Positions 9,027 to 17,075 of a stretch of 64,000 nucleotides of DNA are shown one piece after another. This DNA is from an uncultured Burkholderiales bacterium. Lineage in GTDB: Bacteria > Pseudomonadota > Gammaproteobacteria > Burkholderiales > Casimicrobiaceae. The position numbers were made by a program, and so were the translations under genes. Below the pieces are notes generated by a model that worked only from the letters and a program-made list of their open reading frames with translations, searched no databases and had not been told where the DNA came from. Where the stretch lies: assembly GCA_937944385.1 (NCBI GenBank), contig CALDYQ010000047.1, positions 1 through 64,000 on the forward strand, read 5' to 3'. Position 1 is the first letter of the stretch. Each line of letters begins with the position of its first letter.

Positions 9027-10229
9027 TCAAGGCAGACCGCAGCCCGCCGCGACCTCACTGCGAAAGCTTGTCGGAGAGGTGCTTGCGCCGAGTCCGGTAA
9101 GGAGGCGGGCGTCGTCGACCCCTGCCATCAAACGGACGAGCGCGATTCCGGTCCGGCTCGCGTGCCGGCCGGGGAGCGCGATCAGATCGAGTGGCTGGGC
9201 AGCGAGGTAGGCGAAGATGGCTTCGGGGTCGGTGCGGCGAGCCCCGCTGCCAAGCGCGCCGGCCGTCAGTGCGGAGCCACGCAGCCCAAGCCACGCGCGC
9301 AACAGCATTAGCCCGTCGGTTTGGGCATCGACGTTGCCGTCATCGTCGAGGTCGAGGCAGCCAACGGAAGGCGGCAGCGGTGCCTCGTTCGACCACTGCG
9401 GGCGAGCGAGTGTCGAATGAAATCTCACCTCGCCGGTAATTGCTGCGTCTCCCGTGGCTGAGCGGAGAGCCCCGCCGCTGCCTTCCTGGAATCGGTACAA
9501 GGCCGCAGTGTGCGCATCTACGGCATGCCTGCGGTCATGCAGCGTGAAAGCCGGCCCGAGCGTCGTGCTCGTGGGATAGCGCAGCACGGTCGACAGACGC
9601 ATTTCGGAGAGCCAGCCCGAGAACGAGGGATAACCGACACCTGCATCGTGCTTTTCGGCGGCCAGTACGAGGAATGGATCGCTATTGGGCCAGCTGGTCG
9701 ACCGGCCATCAGGGTAGGCGAGGCTGCCCGTAGGCCCAATCGCACTCGCTTCGAGCCGACCGTCTACAAAGAGCCAGATACGACCATCGGCGAGCCGTCG
9801 CTGCACGGCGATGTGATGCCACGCGCCATCGGCCACATCGCTCGTGCCGCATACGACGGTGCCGCTACCCGAGGCATCGCTCGCCCCAAAGGCTACGCGC
9901 ATGCCGCCGCCCGACCGCGTGCCGAGGGCGAGGCCCCAGTCGGGTCCCGGGCCGAAGATGTCGCGGTCGACCACGACGTTGCCCGTGATCCAACCATCAT
10001 TGACGCCGCAGGACACCGTGCCTGCGTTCTCGTCGGGCAGCGCGCGCAGCCAGAAATCGATCGTGAAGTCGGTTGCGCCGACGTCTGCGGCGGTCGGCGG
10101 ATCGATCGAGATTTTGACCCGGTCGACATCGCCCACCCCGGTGCCGTAGAAGCGCAGCGATCCGGCGGCGACCTCGCACGCGAGGCTAATTGCCGCACAA
10201 GCAGCGAAGAGAGCGAGCTGCCGAAGCAT
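9027..10229 (-). CDS. Secreted LamG-domain protein with a dockerin-like C-terminal repeat
   Basis: About 400 residues from ATG 10229. Residues 1-23 form a signal peptide. About 25-225 resemble a LamG/concanavalin-like fold: DFTIDFWLRA, DGAWHHIAVQR and GRIWLFVDGRL are the usual landmarks. The C-terminus starts with a calcium-loop-like LDLDDDGNVDAQTDG, followed by LMLLRAWLGLRGSAL, and ends RSEVAAGCGLP. This region seems to hold two diverged copies of a roughly 50-residue unit. The same ending occurs in the truncated gene at 62172. The role is unknown; attachment or surface display is an inference. A GTG- or ATG-initiated upstream extension is possible but lacks secretion logic. Confidence 0.72.
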   Translation of the reverse strand: MLRQLALFAACAAISLACEVAAGSLRFYGTGVGDVDRVKISIDPPTAADVGATDFTIDFWLRALPDENAGTVSCGVNDGWITGNVVVDRDIFGPGPDWGLALGTRSGGGMRVAFGASDASGSGTVVCGTSDVADGAWHHIAVQRRLADGRIWLFVDGRLEASAIGPTGSLAYPDGRSTSWPNSDPFLVLAAEKHDAGVGYPSFSGWLSEMRLSTVLRYPTSTTLGPAFTLHDRRHAVDAHTAALYRFQEGSGGALRSATGDAAITGEVRFHSTLARPQWSNEAPLPPSVGCLDLDDDGNVDAQTDGLMLLRAWLGLRGSALTAGALGSGARRTDPEAIFAYLAAQPLDLIALPGRHASRTGIALVRLMAGVDDARLLTGLGASTSPTSFRSEVAAGCGLP

Positions 10230-10474
10230 CGACCGGACGGCAAACAGAAACGCAACCTCGATGGCAACGGATACTGCCACACCTGGCCGTGCATCGCAAC
10301 CCGCCTTCCAGGCGTGGGCTACACTGGGCCGAGGTCTCGAGGCGCGCCGCCCGGTCGCCTGCCCGACTCGAGGGCTGCAGGAACCGGCGGTCAGCGGCGA
10401 TGGTCTCGAAGACATTCCCCTGCCGACGGCATCATGCCGCGCTTTCGGCCAAACCTTGTTCGGAGCCTCTCCCC

Positions 10475-11872
10475 GTGACCGGACCCGTCCGCGAAGCCGA
10501 GTCCCCCGCGCCGACCATCGCCCACGACGCGGCCCGCCCGTCTCGGTGCGCATCCGGCGGTCGCCCCCCCGTGGCCCCCACCCCGCTGTCGATCGTTCAG
10601 ACGCGCGCAGCGCAGGCGGTTCTTGCCGTGCTCGAGGGTCGCAATGCCGACGCAGCGCTCGCGCAGATCGACCGCAACGGCCTCGATGGACCCGCCCGTT
10701 CGGCACTTGTGGACCTCACGCTCGGTACGCTGCGCTATCTCGGCGAGTGCCGTACCCTTCTGAAACTGTTCGCGCGCGCGCGTCCCCGGCCCCTGGTCGA
10801 GGCAATCCTATGGGTCGCCCTCTACCAGTTGCGACACTCGCGAACGGCCTCTCACGTCGTGGTGTCGCAGGCCGTGGCCGCGTGTGCGGCCATCGACGCA
10901 GGTGCGCGCGGATTTGCCAACGCGGTGCTGCGCAACTATCTACGTGATCCTGCCGACGCCTGGAGCCGTGCTCTTGCCACGCCCGAGGCCGAGTGGAACC
11001 ATCCCGAGTGGTGGATCCGCCGTTTGAAGCAGGATCACCCCGACGCCTGGGAGGCCATCTTGCGCGGTGGCAACGGACAGGGGCCGCTCACGCTCCGGGT
11101 CAACCGCCGACGGGCTACGGTGGAGCAGGTACGCGAACGCCTCGCCGCGCGCAAGATCAGCGCCCAAGCCTTGTTCGATCACGCGCTCGTGCTGGCGCGT
11201 CCGCGCGCCGTGGAGCAGTTACCCGGCTTCCGCGAGGGCTGGTTCTCGGTCCAGGACGCAGGAGCGCAGCTCGCCGGACCGCTGCTCGGCGTCAAGGACG
11301 GGATGCGGGTGCTCGATGCCTGCGCTGCACCAGGTGGGAAGGCTGCGCATTTGGCTGAACTCGCCGATCTCCGACTCACTGCGCTCGAGATCGATGCCGA
11401 GCGCGCACGACGCTTAGAGCAGAACTTCGCGCGGCTTGGGCTCGCCGCTGACGTTCGGGTGGCGGATGCTGGCGCGCCGCACGCCTGGTGGGACGGCGTC
11501 GCCTTCGACCGGATTCTGCTCGATGCGCCCTGCACCGGCTCGGGTGTGGTGCGACGGCATCCAGACGGTAAGTGGTTGAAGCGCGAGAGCGACATCGCCC
11601 AACTCGCAGCGGCGCAGGCGCGTCTCATCGACGCCCTCTGGCCGACGCTTGCGCCCGGAGGCCGCCTGCTCTATGTGACCTGTTCGGTCTTCCATGCCGA
11701 GAACGCCGCACAGATCGAGCGGGCACTCGCGCGCCACGCGGACATGCGGCGCGTGCGCATCCACCTGCCCGGGGCACCTGCCTCGGCCGGCGGCCAGCTC
11801 TTTCCAGGCGGTAATCGCAGGACACACAACCACGATGGCTACTTCTACGCGCTATTGGAGAAGCAGAGGTGA
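10475..11872 (+). CDS. rsmB: 16S rRNA (cytosine-967-C5) methyltransferase RsmB
   Basis: Methylates C967 of 16S rRNA. An N-terminal NusB-like RNA-binding domain (LSIVQTRAAQAVLAVL onward) is followed by the SAM-dependent methyltransferase with VLDACAAPGGKAAHL, DAPCTGSGVVRRHPD (catalytic cysteine) and TCSVF (second cysteine). The GTG at 10475 is chosen with GGAG 9 bp upstream; the frame is open further upstream but that part is not family-like. It gives 465 residues, close to the usual 430-450. The 245 bp upstream, between it and the divergent LamG gene, hold no other gene I can see. Its TGA overlaps the GTG of the DUF4390 gene. Confidence 0.9.
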   Translation: MTGPVREAESPAPTIAHDAARPSRCASGGRPPVAPTPLSIVQTRAAQAVLAVLEGRNADAALAQIDRNGLDGPARSALVDLTLGTLRYLGECRTLLKLFARARPRPLVEAILWVALYQLRHSRTASHVVVSQAVAACAAIDAGARGFANAVLRNYLRDPADAWSRALATPEAEWNHPEWWIRRLKQDHPDAWEAILRGGNGQGPLTLRVNRRRATVEQVRERLAARKISAQALFDHALVLARPRAVEQLPGFREGWFSVQDAGAQLAGPLLGVKDGMRVLDACAAPGGKAAHLAELADLRLTALEIDAERARRLEQNFARLGLAADVRVADAGAPHAWWDGVAFDRILLDAPCTGSGVVRRHPDGKWLKRESDIAQLAAAQARLIDALWPTLAPGGRLLYVTCSVFHAENAAQIERALARHADMRRVRIHLPGAPASAGGQLFPGGNRRTHNHDGYFYALLEKQR

Positions 11873-12456
11873 GCGACCGCACGGTCTCTGTTGCTCGACG
11901 GCGGCTCCTCGCCACAGCCAGTCTTGCGCTCGTGCTGCCGGTTGCCCCCATCGCACAGCTCGCGGCCGAAACCATCCGAACGCGCAGTGCCTTGGTCCGC
12001 GTGCAGGATGACACGCTCGTTCTGGATGCGGATTTCGACTTCTCGCTGACACCGCCGCTCGAGGAGGCGCTGGTGCGCGGCACGCCGCTCTACTTCGTGC
12101 TCGATAGCGAGATCACCCGCTCCCGCGCCTGGTGGTTCGACCAGACGATGCGCGGTCTGTCCTCGCAGCGGCGGCTGACCTATTCGCCCCTCACGAACAG
12201 CTATCGCGTAGACACGGGGCCTCTCGGGCAGCCGGGTACTTTTTCAACACTGGATGAAGCGCTCCGGCCGATCCGACTGATCCGCGGGCGGCCCATCAGC
12301 GAGCGCGGCGTGATCCGCGCGGGCGAGCGCTACGAGGTATCGGTGCGCCTGCGCCTCGACACGGCTCAACTGCCCAAGCCACTTCAGGTGAACACGCTGG
12401 TTTCGCGCGAGTGGTCGCTTGCCTCGGACTGGTATCGCGTGGTGGTCTCGCCATGA
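11869..12456 (+). CDS. DUF4390 domain protein
   Basis: A 195-residue protein with an N-terminal signal or anchor (RRRLLATASLALVLPVAPIAQLAA) followed by a single domain of about 160 residues matching the DUF4390 pattern (DDTLVLDADFDFSLTP, LYFVLDSEI, YSPLTNSYRV, DTAQLPKPLQVN). Its function is unknown. In betaproteobacteria this family typically lies between rsmB and ntrY, as here, with GTGA overlap upstream and ATGA overlap downstream, so it is probably co-translated with the sensor kinase and may influence its periplasmic sensing (inference). Confidence 0.82.
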   Translation: MSDRTVSVARRRLLATASLALVLPVAPIAQLAAETIRTRSALVRVQDDTLVLDADFDFSLTPPLEEALVRGTPLYFVLDSEITRSRAWWFDQTMRGLSSQRRLTYSPLTNSYRVDTGPLGQPGTFSTLDEALRPIRLIRGRPISERGVIRAGERYEVSVRLRLDTAQLPKPLQVNTLVSREWSLASDWYRVVVSP

Positions 12457-14732
12457 CCGCAACACCGCTTCCACCGTCGTCCTCGCAGCCGGCCACGCCC
12501 CGCCCGAGCTCCCTCGCCCCGCCGTTATGGATGCGCGTGGCGTGGCTGCTTTTCGCCGTCGCCGGCGGCGTCTTCATTACTGTGCTCGCGCGTGCTTCGG
12601 CCAACTCGGCACTGTTTGCGCGCTATTACACCGCGCTCATCGTCGCCAGTGTGCTGATCGTGCTCTGCCTGGCCGCACTCGTGCTCTATCAGCTCGTGCT
12701 GCTCCTTCGCGCGCGACAAGCCCGGATCTTCGGCTCGGCGTTGACTGCTCGCATGATGGGCTTCTTTGCCGTGGTGGCTGTGCTGCCCGGTGTGGTGGTC
12801 TACGCGATTTCGGTGCAGTTCCTCGCCACCTCGATCGAAAGTTACTTCGACACCCGGATCGAGCGCGCGCTCGATGCCGGACTCGAACTCGGTCGTACCG
12901 CACTCAAGGAGGCGCTCAAGGAACTTCTGCGCAAGGGCGAGTCGATGGCCGAAGAGCTCGCGCCATACGAAGAAGCCGCTCAGGCCCGCGCGAGGCTGAT
13001 CGCGCTGCGCGAACGCTACCAGGTGCCCTACACCGCGCTGCTGTCGCCGTCCGGTGCCACGATCGCCGTGGCCGCCTCATCGTCCGCCGAGGCCATCGCT
13101 CCTGCGCTCTCTGGCCTCGATCTACGGCATGTAAGCACGCTCGCACCCGTCACCAGCATCGAACCCGTGGCCGCAGGCGGACTCGAACTTCGGGTCCTCG
13201 TCGCCGTCTCCGGCAACGGCCTCACGCCCGGTCGGGTGTTGCTGCTCTCCCAACCCGTAGCGGCCACGCTGCGTGAGCAGACATCGATCCTCGATGCCGG
13301 TTTCCGCGACTATCAGGAACTCGCCTTCCAGCGCGCATCCTTGCAGCGGCTGTTCTCACTCACACTCACGCTGACGCTCCTGCTCGCGCTCTTCGCGGCG
13401 CTTGCGCTCGCAGCCCTTTTCTCGGAGCGCCTGGCTCAACCCATGGCGCATCTGGCACAGGCGACGCGTGCCGTGGCCGAGGGGGACTTTTCCGCGCGCG
13501 CCTCGGTGTCGGGGCACGACGAGCTGGCCGTGCTCGGCCGCGCCTTCAACCAGATGACGGCGGATCTGGCCGACGCCCGCGCCCGGGATGCAGCCAATCA
13601 GCAGGCCATCCAGACCAGCAACCTGTTTCTCGAGAACATCCTGCGCAACATCAAGGCGGGCGTGCTGGTGCTCGCCGAAGATTACCGGCTGTTGATGGCG
13701 AACGCGGCGGCTTCGGTCATCCTGCAGGCACGGCTCGACGAGCTGACAGGACAGTCGCTCGTCGCGGCAGCGCTGCCCGGCAGTCTCGATCGTTTCATCG
13801 AGGCGATCCGCCGCGCGTTTGCGCGAAGCAATGACGCCGACTGGCAGCGCGAGCTCTCGCTCGAGGTCGGCGGCATCGCGCGCAGCCTGATCGTGCGCGG
13901 CGCCCGGCGGGCTATTCCCGGTGGTGCTGCACGCATCGTGGTGTTCGACGACATCACTGAGGTGCTGAACGCCGAGCGCGACACCGCATGGGCCGAGGTC
14001 GCCCGACGCATGGCGCACGAAATCAAGAATCCGCTCACGCCGATCCAGCTCTCGGCCGAGCGGCTCGAACTGAAGCTTGCACCGACGCTGGCCGAGCACG
14101 AGGCCACCGTACTCCGTCGCGCCACGCAGACCATCGTGAACCAGGTCACGGCCATGAAGAACATGGTCAATGACTTCACGGTCTATGCGCGCAAGCCCCG
14201 TCCAGGCAGCCTCGTGCCGATCGACGTGGAGGCCCTGCTCCGCGAGACGATCGAGCTCTACGGCGCCTATCCGATCCGGCTGGAACTCGACTGGCAGGCA
14301 GCGCATCGTTTCGTTCGCGCCGAGGCGACGCGGCTTCGGCAGGTGTTCCACAATCTGCTCGCCAACGCAGCGGATGCCTGTGCCGACCGTTCCGACGGGT
14401 GCCTGCGGATCGAGGCCTTGAACTGGCCCGACGGCGAGGGAGGCGAGGAACTGGTGCTTCGATTCTGCGACAATGGGGGTGGCTTCAGTGCGAGCGTGCT
14501 TGAACGTGTCTTCGAGCCCTACGTCACCACGAAAGCGAAGGGCACCGGTCTCGGCCTCGCCATCGTGAAAAAGATCATCGATGAACACAAGGGCCGAATC
14601 GACATCGCCAACATCCCTGCCAGTGCGCATGCTGCGGCAGGGGCCCAGGTGACGGTCGCCCTGCCCGTGCACAGCGCCCATGACCTTGTCGATGCGCCTT
14701 CCCGTGAACCCGAACGCGACGTGCGATCCTGA
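12453..14732 (+). CDS. ntrY: NtrY-like membrane sensor histidine kinase
   Basis: A 759-residue sensor kinase. Two hydrophobic segments at about 22-80 and another near 105 precede an extracytoplasmic stretch, a transmembrane segment near 310 and a HAMP domain (RLAQPMAHLAQATRAVAEGDFSAR). A PAS-like region follows, then HisKA with the phosphoacceptor in RRMAHEIKNPLTPIQLSAERL (about residue 520) and an ATPase domain with the N box NLLANAADAC, FCDNGGGF and GTGLGLAIVKKI. All catalytic motifs appear intact. ATG 12453 overlaps the DUF4390 stop. The partner regulator follows by 24 bp. Family members respond to nitrogen or redox state; the signal here is unknown. Confidence 0.9.
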   Translation: MTATPLPPSSSQPATPRPSSLAPPLWMRVAWLLFAVAGGVFITVLARASANSALFARYYTALIVASVLIVLCLAALVLYQLVLLLRARQARIFGSALTARMMGFFAVVAVLPGVVVYAISVQFLATSIESYFDTRIERALDAGLELGRTALKEALKELLRKGESMAEELAPYEEAAQARARLIALRERYQVPYTALLSPSGATIAVAASSSAEAIAPALSGLDLRHVSTLAPVTSIEPVAAGGLELRVLVAVSGNGLTPGRVLLLSQPVAATLREQTSILDAGFRDYQELAFQRASLQRLFSLTLTLTLLLALFAALALAALFSERLAQPMAHLAQATRAVAEGDFSARASVSGHDELAVLGRAFNQMTADLADARARDAANQQAIQTSNLFLENILRNIKAGVLVLAEDYRLLMANAAASVILQARLDELTGQSLVAAALPGSLDRFIEAIRRAFARSNDADWQRELSLEVGGIARSLIVRGARRAIPGGAARIVVFDDITEVLNAERDTAWAEVARRMAHEIKNPLTPIQLSAERLELKLAPTLAEHEATVLRRATQTIVNQVTAMKNMVNDFTVYARKPRPGSLVPIDVEALLRETIELYGAYPIRLELDWQAAHRFVRAEATRLRQVFHNLLANAADACADRSDGCLRIEALNWPDGEGGEELVLRFCDNGGGFSASVLERVFEPYVTTKAKGTGLGLAIVKKIIDEHKGRIDIANIPASAHAAAGAQVTVALPVHSAHDLVDAPSREPERDVRS

Positions 14733-14756
14733 GCGTTCAATCTCAAGCGCCTCACC

Positions 14757-16028
14757 TTGAGCACCCCGATCGACATCCTGGTGGTCGACGACGAAGTCGG
14801 CATCCGTAGTCTGCTGCAGGAGATCCTCGAAGACGAGGGCTATACCGTGCGCCTGGCCCAGAACGCAGCCGAGGCGCGCGAATTGCGCCGCGCCCGCCTG
14901 CCGGCCGTGACCCTGCTCGACATCTGGATGCCGGATGCCGATGGGGTGACACTGCTCAAGGAATGGAAGGCGGCCGGCGAGCTCACCACGCCCGTCGTCA
15001 TGCTCTCCGGACACGCCACCATCGAGACCGCGGTCGAAGCCACACGCATCGGCGCCTTCGACTTCCTCGAAAAGCCCATTGGCCTGGCCAAGCTCCTGGC
15101 CACCGTCGAGCGGGCGCTGAAGGCCAGTGAGGTCCGGCGCGCGCGGCCCATCGATCTCTCCGCGCTGGGTCAGTCCCCGGCCATCCTCGAGGTGCAGATG
15201 CGCCTCTCGGCGCTCATCGCCGACCGACGTCCGATCCTGCTCACGGGTGAAACCGGCGTAGGGTTTCTCGAGTGCGCCCGAGCGCTGCACGAACCGAATA
15301 CCCCCTGGGTCCAGCTCGAATCTGGGCAGCGCCTCATCCACTCGCCGCTCGAGATCCTGGAGACCGCGCGCGGCGGCCTGCTGTTCTGCCCGGAAGTCGC
15401 GTTGCTCTCGCGCAGCGAACTGCGCTCGCTGGGTTTTCTCATCAACAAGATGAATGCCTATGGGGTGCGTATCGTCTGCGGTAGCTCCGAACCGCTCGGC
15501 TTGCTCTCCGGCGAAGGCCGCTTCGATCCGACGCTCTATGCGCTCCTCTCGGCCTGCTCGGTGCTGATTCCACCGCTTCGCGCGCGCAGGAGCGATCTGC
15601 CCGCGCTCATCGATCGCTACGCGCTCGCCTTCGCACCCGACGGGCCGGCGCGGTTGACGCCTGAGGTACGCAGCCAGCTCGAAAACGCACCTTGGCCCGG
15701 CAATCTGATCCAGTTGCAGAGCGTGCTGTCGAGCCTGCTGCTCGCCAGCAATGACGTGGTTTCGGTCGAGCATCTGCAGGCGATCCTCGGCGACCTGCGG
15801 ACCGAGGAGCCCGCTCCCCGTCCGCAGCTGCCGCCGGAGTTCTTCGATCTGCCGCTCCGAGAAGCGCGCGAGGCTTTCGAGCGGGTGTACTTCGAGCATC
15901 TGCTCGGACGGGAGTCGAGCAACATGAGCCGGGTGGCCGACAAGGCCGGCCTCGAGCGCACGCATCTCTATCGCAAGCTCAAGCAGCTCAATATCCGCTT
16001 TCCGCGCCGCGTGGCTTCCGAGCCCTGA
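14757..16028 (+). CDS. ntrX: NtrX-like response regulator with a degenerate AAA+ domain
   Basis: 423 residues from TTG 14757. The receiver is intact (VVDDE, LLDIWMPD phospho-acceptor, SGHAT, KP). The central domain aligns with sigma-54 activators but is heavily altered. The Walker A lysine is lost (GETGVGFLE instead of GxxGxGKE). The GAFTGA loop segment is absent. Walker B reads GGLLFCPEV instead of GGTLFLDEI. The arginine-finger stretch reads GRFDPTLYALL. The C-terminal Fis-type helix-turn-helix is intact (NMSRVADKAGLERTHLYRKLKQLNI). It probably binds DNA but cannot hydrolyse ATP or remodel sigma-54 polymerase (inference). Known NtrX proteins often lack GAFTGA, but loss of the P-loop lysine goes further. 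Confidence 0.86.
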   Translation: MSTPIDILVVDDEVGIRSLLQEILEDEGYTVRLAQNAAEARELRRARLPAVTLLDIWMPDADGVTLLKEWKAAGELTTPVVMLSGHATIETAVEATRIGAFDFLEKPIGLAKLLATVERALKASEVRRARPIDLSALGQSPAILEVQMRLSALIADRRPILLTGETGVGFLECARALHEPNTPWVQLESGQRLIHSPLEILETARGGLLFCPEVALLSRSELRSLGFLINKMNAYGVRIVCGSSEPLGLLSGEGRFDPTLYALLSACSVLIPPLRARRSDLPALIDRYALAFAPDGPARLTPEVRSQLENAPWPGNLIQLQSVLSSLLLASNDVVSVEHLQAILGDLRTEEPAPRPQLPPEFFDLPLREAREAFERVYFEHLLGRESSNMSRVADKAGLERTHLYRKLKQLNIRFPRRVASEP

Positions 16029-16052
16029 GCTGGGCAGTCGGGTCATCGTCAG

Positions 16053-16720
16053 ATGTTGCTCTCGCGCCGCGGCTGGTGGCTGTTTCTCACCCCCGTGGCC
16101 ATCTGTTCCACGACGTTCCACGCCATCCTCTACCAGTTGGACAGCGCAACCACGCGGGCTTGGGCCGCGGCCCTGCGCTTTGCGCTGGCGGCGGGCGGAC
16201 TCGTGCTCGGGTGCCTGCTCAAGGGCATCCCGCTGGCATCCCGCCGGCGCACCAACCGTTGATCCTGCTCTCAGGCGCGCTGGCTTACGCGGTGATTTCT
16301 GTGCTCACTTACCTTGCAGAGCAAGACATCCCCTCCGGATGGGTGGCGATCTGCTTGACGCTCATGGTGTTCTTTGCCCCGGTCCTCGCGCGGGCGTTGC
16401 TTCGCGAGCGCACGCCCGCACGCGTCTGAGTCGGAGGATAGGGCGTTGGTCTTCGACCCCCGCGCGGGGTTCTGGCTGGCGCTGGCGTATCTGGCCGTCT
16501 TTGGAACCGTGGTGGCGTTCCTCTGCTCCCTGAGCCTACTCCTCGAGGCAGGCTCGGGCGTGGCCATGTATGTGAGCGTGCTCTCGCCGCCCGGGGCTTT
16601 GGTGGTCTCCATCGCGCTCGAAGGCCTCAGGCCGGAGGTACCGACGATGCTGGGCATGATGCACGCATTGCGCGGTGCCTGGGTCTGGCTGCGCACGCCC
16701 GCTGCACCGCGGCGAGCGGC
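16053..16720 (+). pseudogene. Broken EamA/DMT-family transporter
   Basis: Three consecutive frames together give a shortened EamA permease. Frame one (16053-16262) supplies the first membrane segments. After a shift near 16250, a second frame gives LILLSGALAYAVISVLTYLAEQDIPSGWVAICLTLMVFFAPVLARALL (here described as one run of family-like helices), ending at a stop near 16429. A third frame from about 16440 gives the last helices (LALAYLAVFGTVVAFL, MYVSVLSPPGALVVS) ending near WVWLR. Helices from the middle are missing. At least two frameshifts plus a deletion make a functional transporter very unlikely. It lies between ntrX and the dnaA upstream region. Confidence 0.8.
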
Positions 16721-16732
16721 GCCGGCCGTTAC

Positions 16733-16741
16733 TGTGGATAA
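16733..16741 (-). promoter_or_regulatory. Consensus DnaA box
   Basis: TGTGGATAA on the plus strand is the exact reverse complement of the consensus DnaA box TTATCCACA. It lies 335 bp upstream of the dnaA start, next to the 11-bp repeat array. It could mark oriC or autoregulation of dnaA. Confidence 0.7.
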
Positions 16742-16790
16742 GTTGCACACTGCGCCCCACGCAACCGATAGAATCGCACCCGGGGAGATC

Positions 16791-16834
16791 GCTGATCGGG
16801 CCTTGATCGGGCCTTGATCGGGCCTCGATCGGGC
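16791..16834. repeat. Four tandem 11-bp repeats with GATC
   Basis: Units at 16791-16801, 16802-16812, 16813-16823 and 16824-16834 follow CTTGATCGGGC; the two middle copies are identical and the outer ones differ by one or two bases. The 11-bp period places one GATC on the same face of the helix at each turn, like an iteron or operator array. It sits 50 bp from the DnaA box and 242 bp before dnaA. Confidence 0.85.
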
Positions 16835-17075
16835 CTTTGTGGAAGGTCCCGAGCTTCGGTCGCCGGACCCACCGCTCGGATCGCCCCGGTCAGGTTCACG
16901 TCGTGCGCCGGCGGGTCGGATCGGGTCGGGTCGATCGGGGAGCGATGTCCCGGCTTGATGTGGCGCGGCGCATGCCATGCTCGATCCCGATGCCCCCATC
17001 GAGCAGTCTGTCGTAGAACTTCGATGTCCTTCCACCTTCAACCCGACGGGCTTCCGTCCGCCCCCCTCACCATCC

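Larger units (their letters stand above)
16733..17075. other. oriC: Candidate oriC / dnaA control region
   Basis: This 343-bp gene-free stretch before dnaA carries one exact DnaA box, four tandem 11-bp GATC-containing repeats, and further GATCGGG/TCGGGTCG runs up to about 16940. No clear AT-rich unwinding stretch was seen, which weakens the case. The competing site is the dnaA-dnaN spacer. The presence of dnaA, dnaN, gyrB, parAB and parS around it supports a chromosomal origin in this area. Confidence 0.45.

Noticed and set aside
9027..10706. Upstream extension of the LamG gene to 10706
   Set aside because: The extension lacks a signal peptide and family similarity and would cover the rsmB start; ATG 10229 gives a proper signal peptide.
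13356..16121. A 921-codon minus-strand open frame opposite ntrY and ntrX
   Set aside because: It is the antisense shadow of two well-supported genes; it contains no recognisable domain and its composition mirrors the GC-rich third positions of the real genes.
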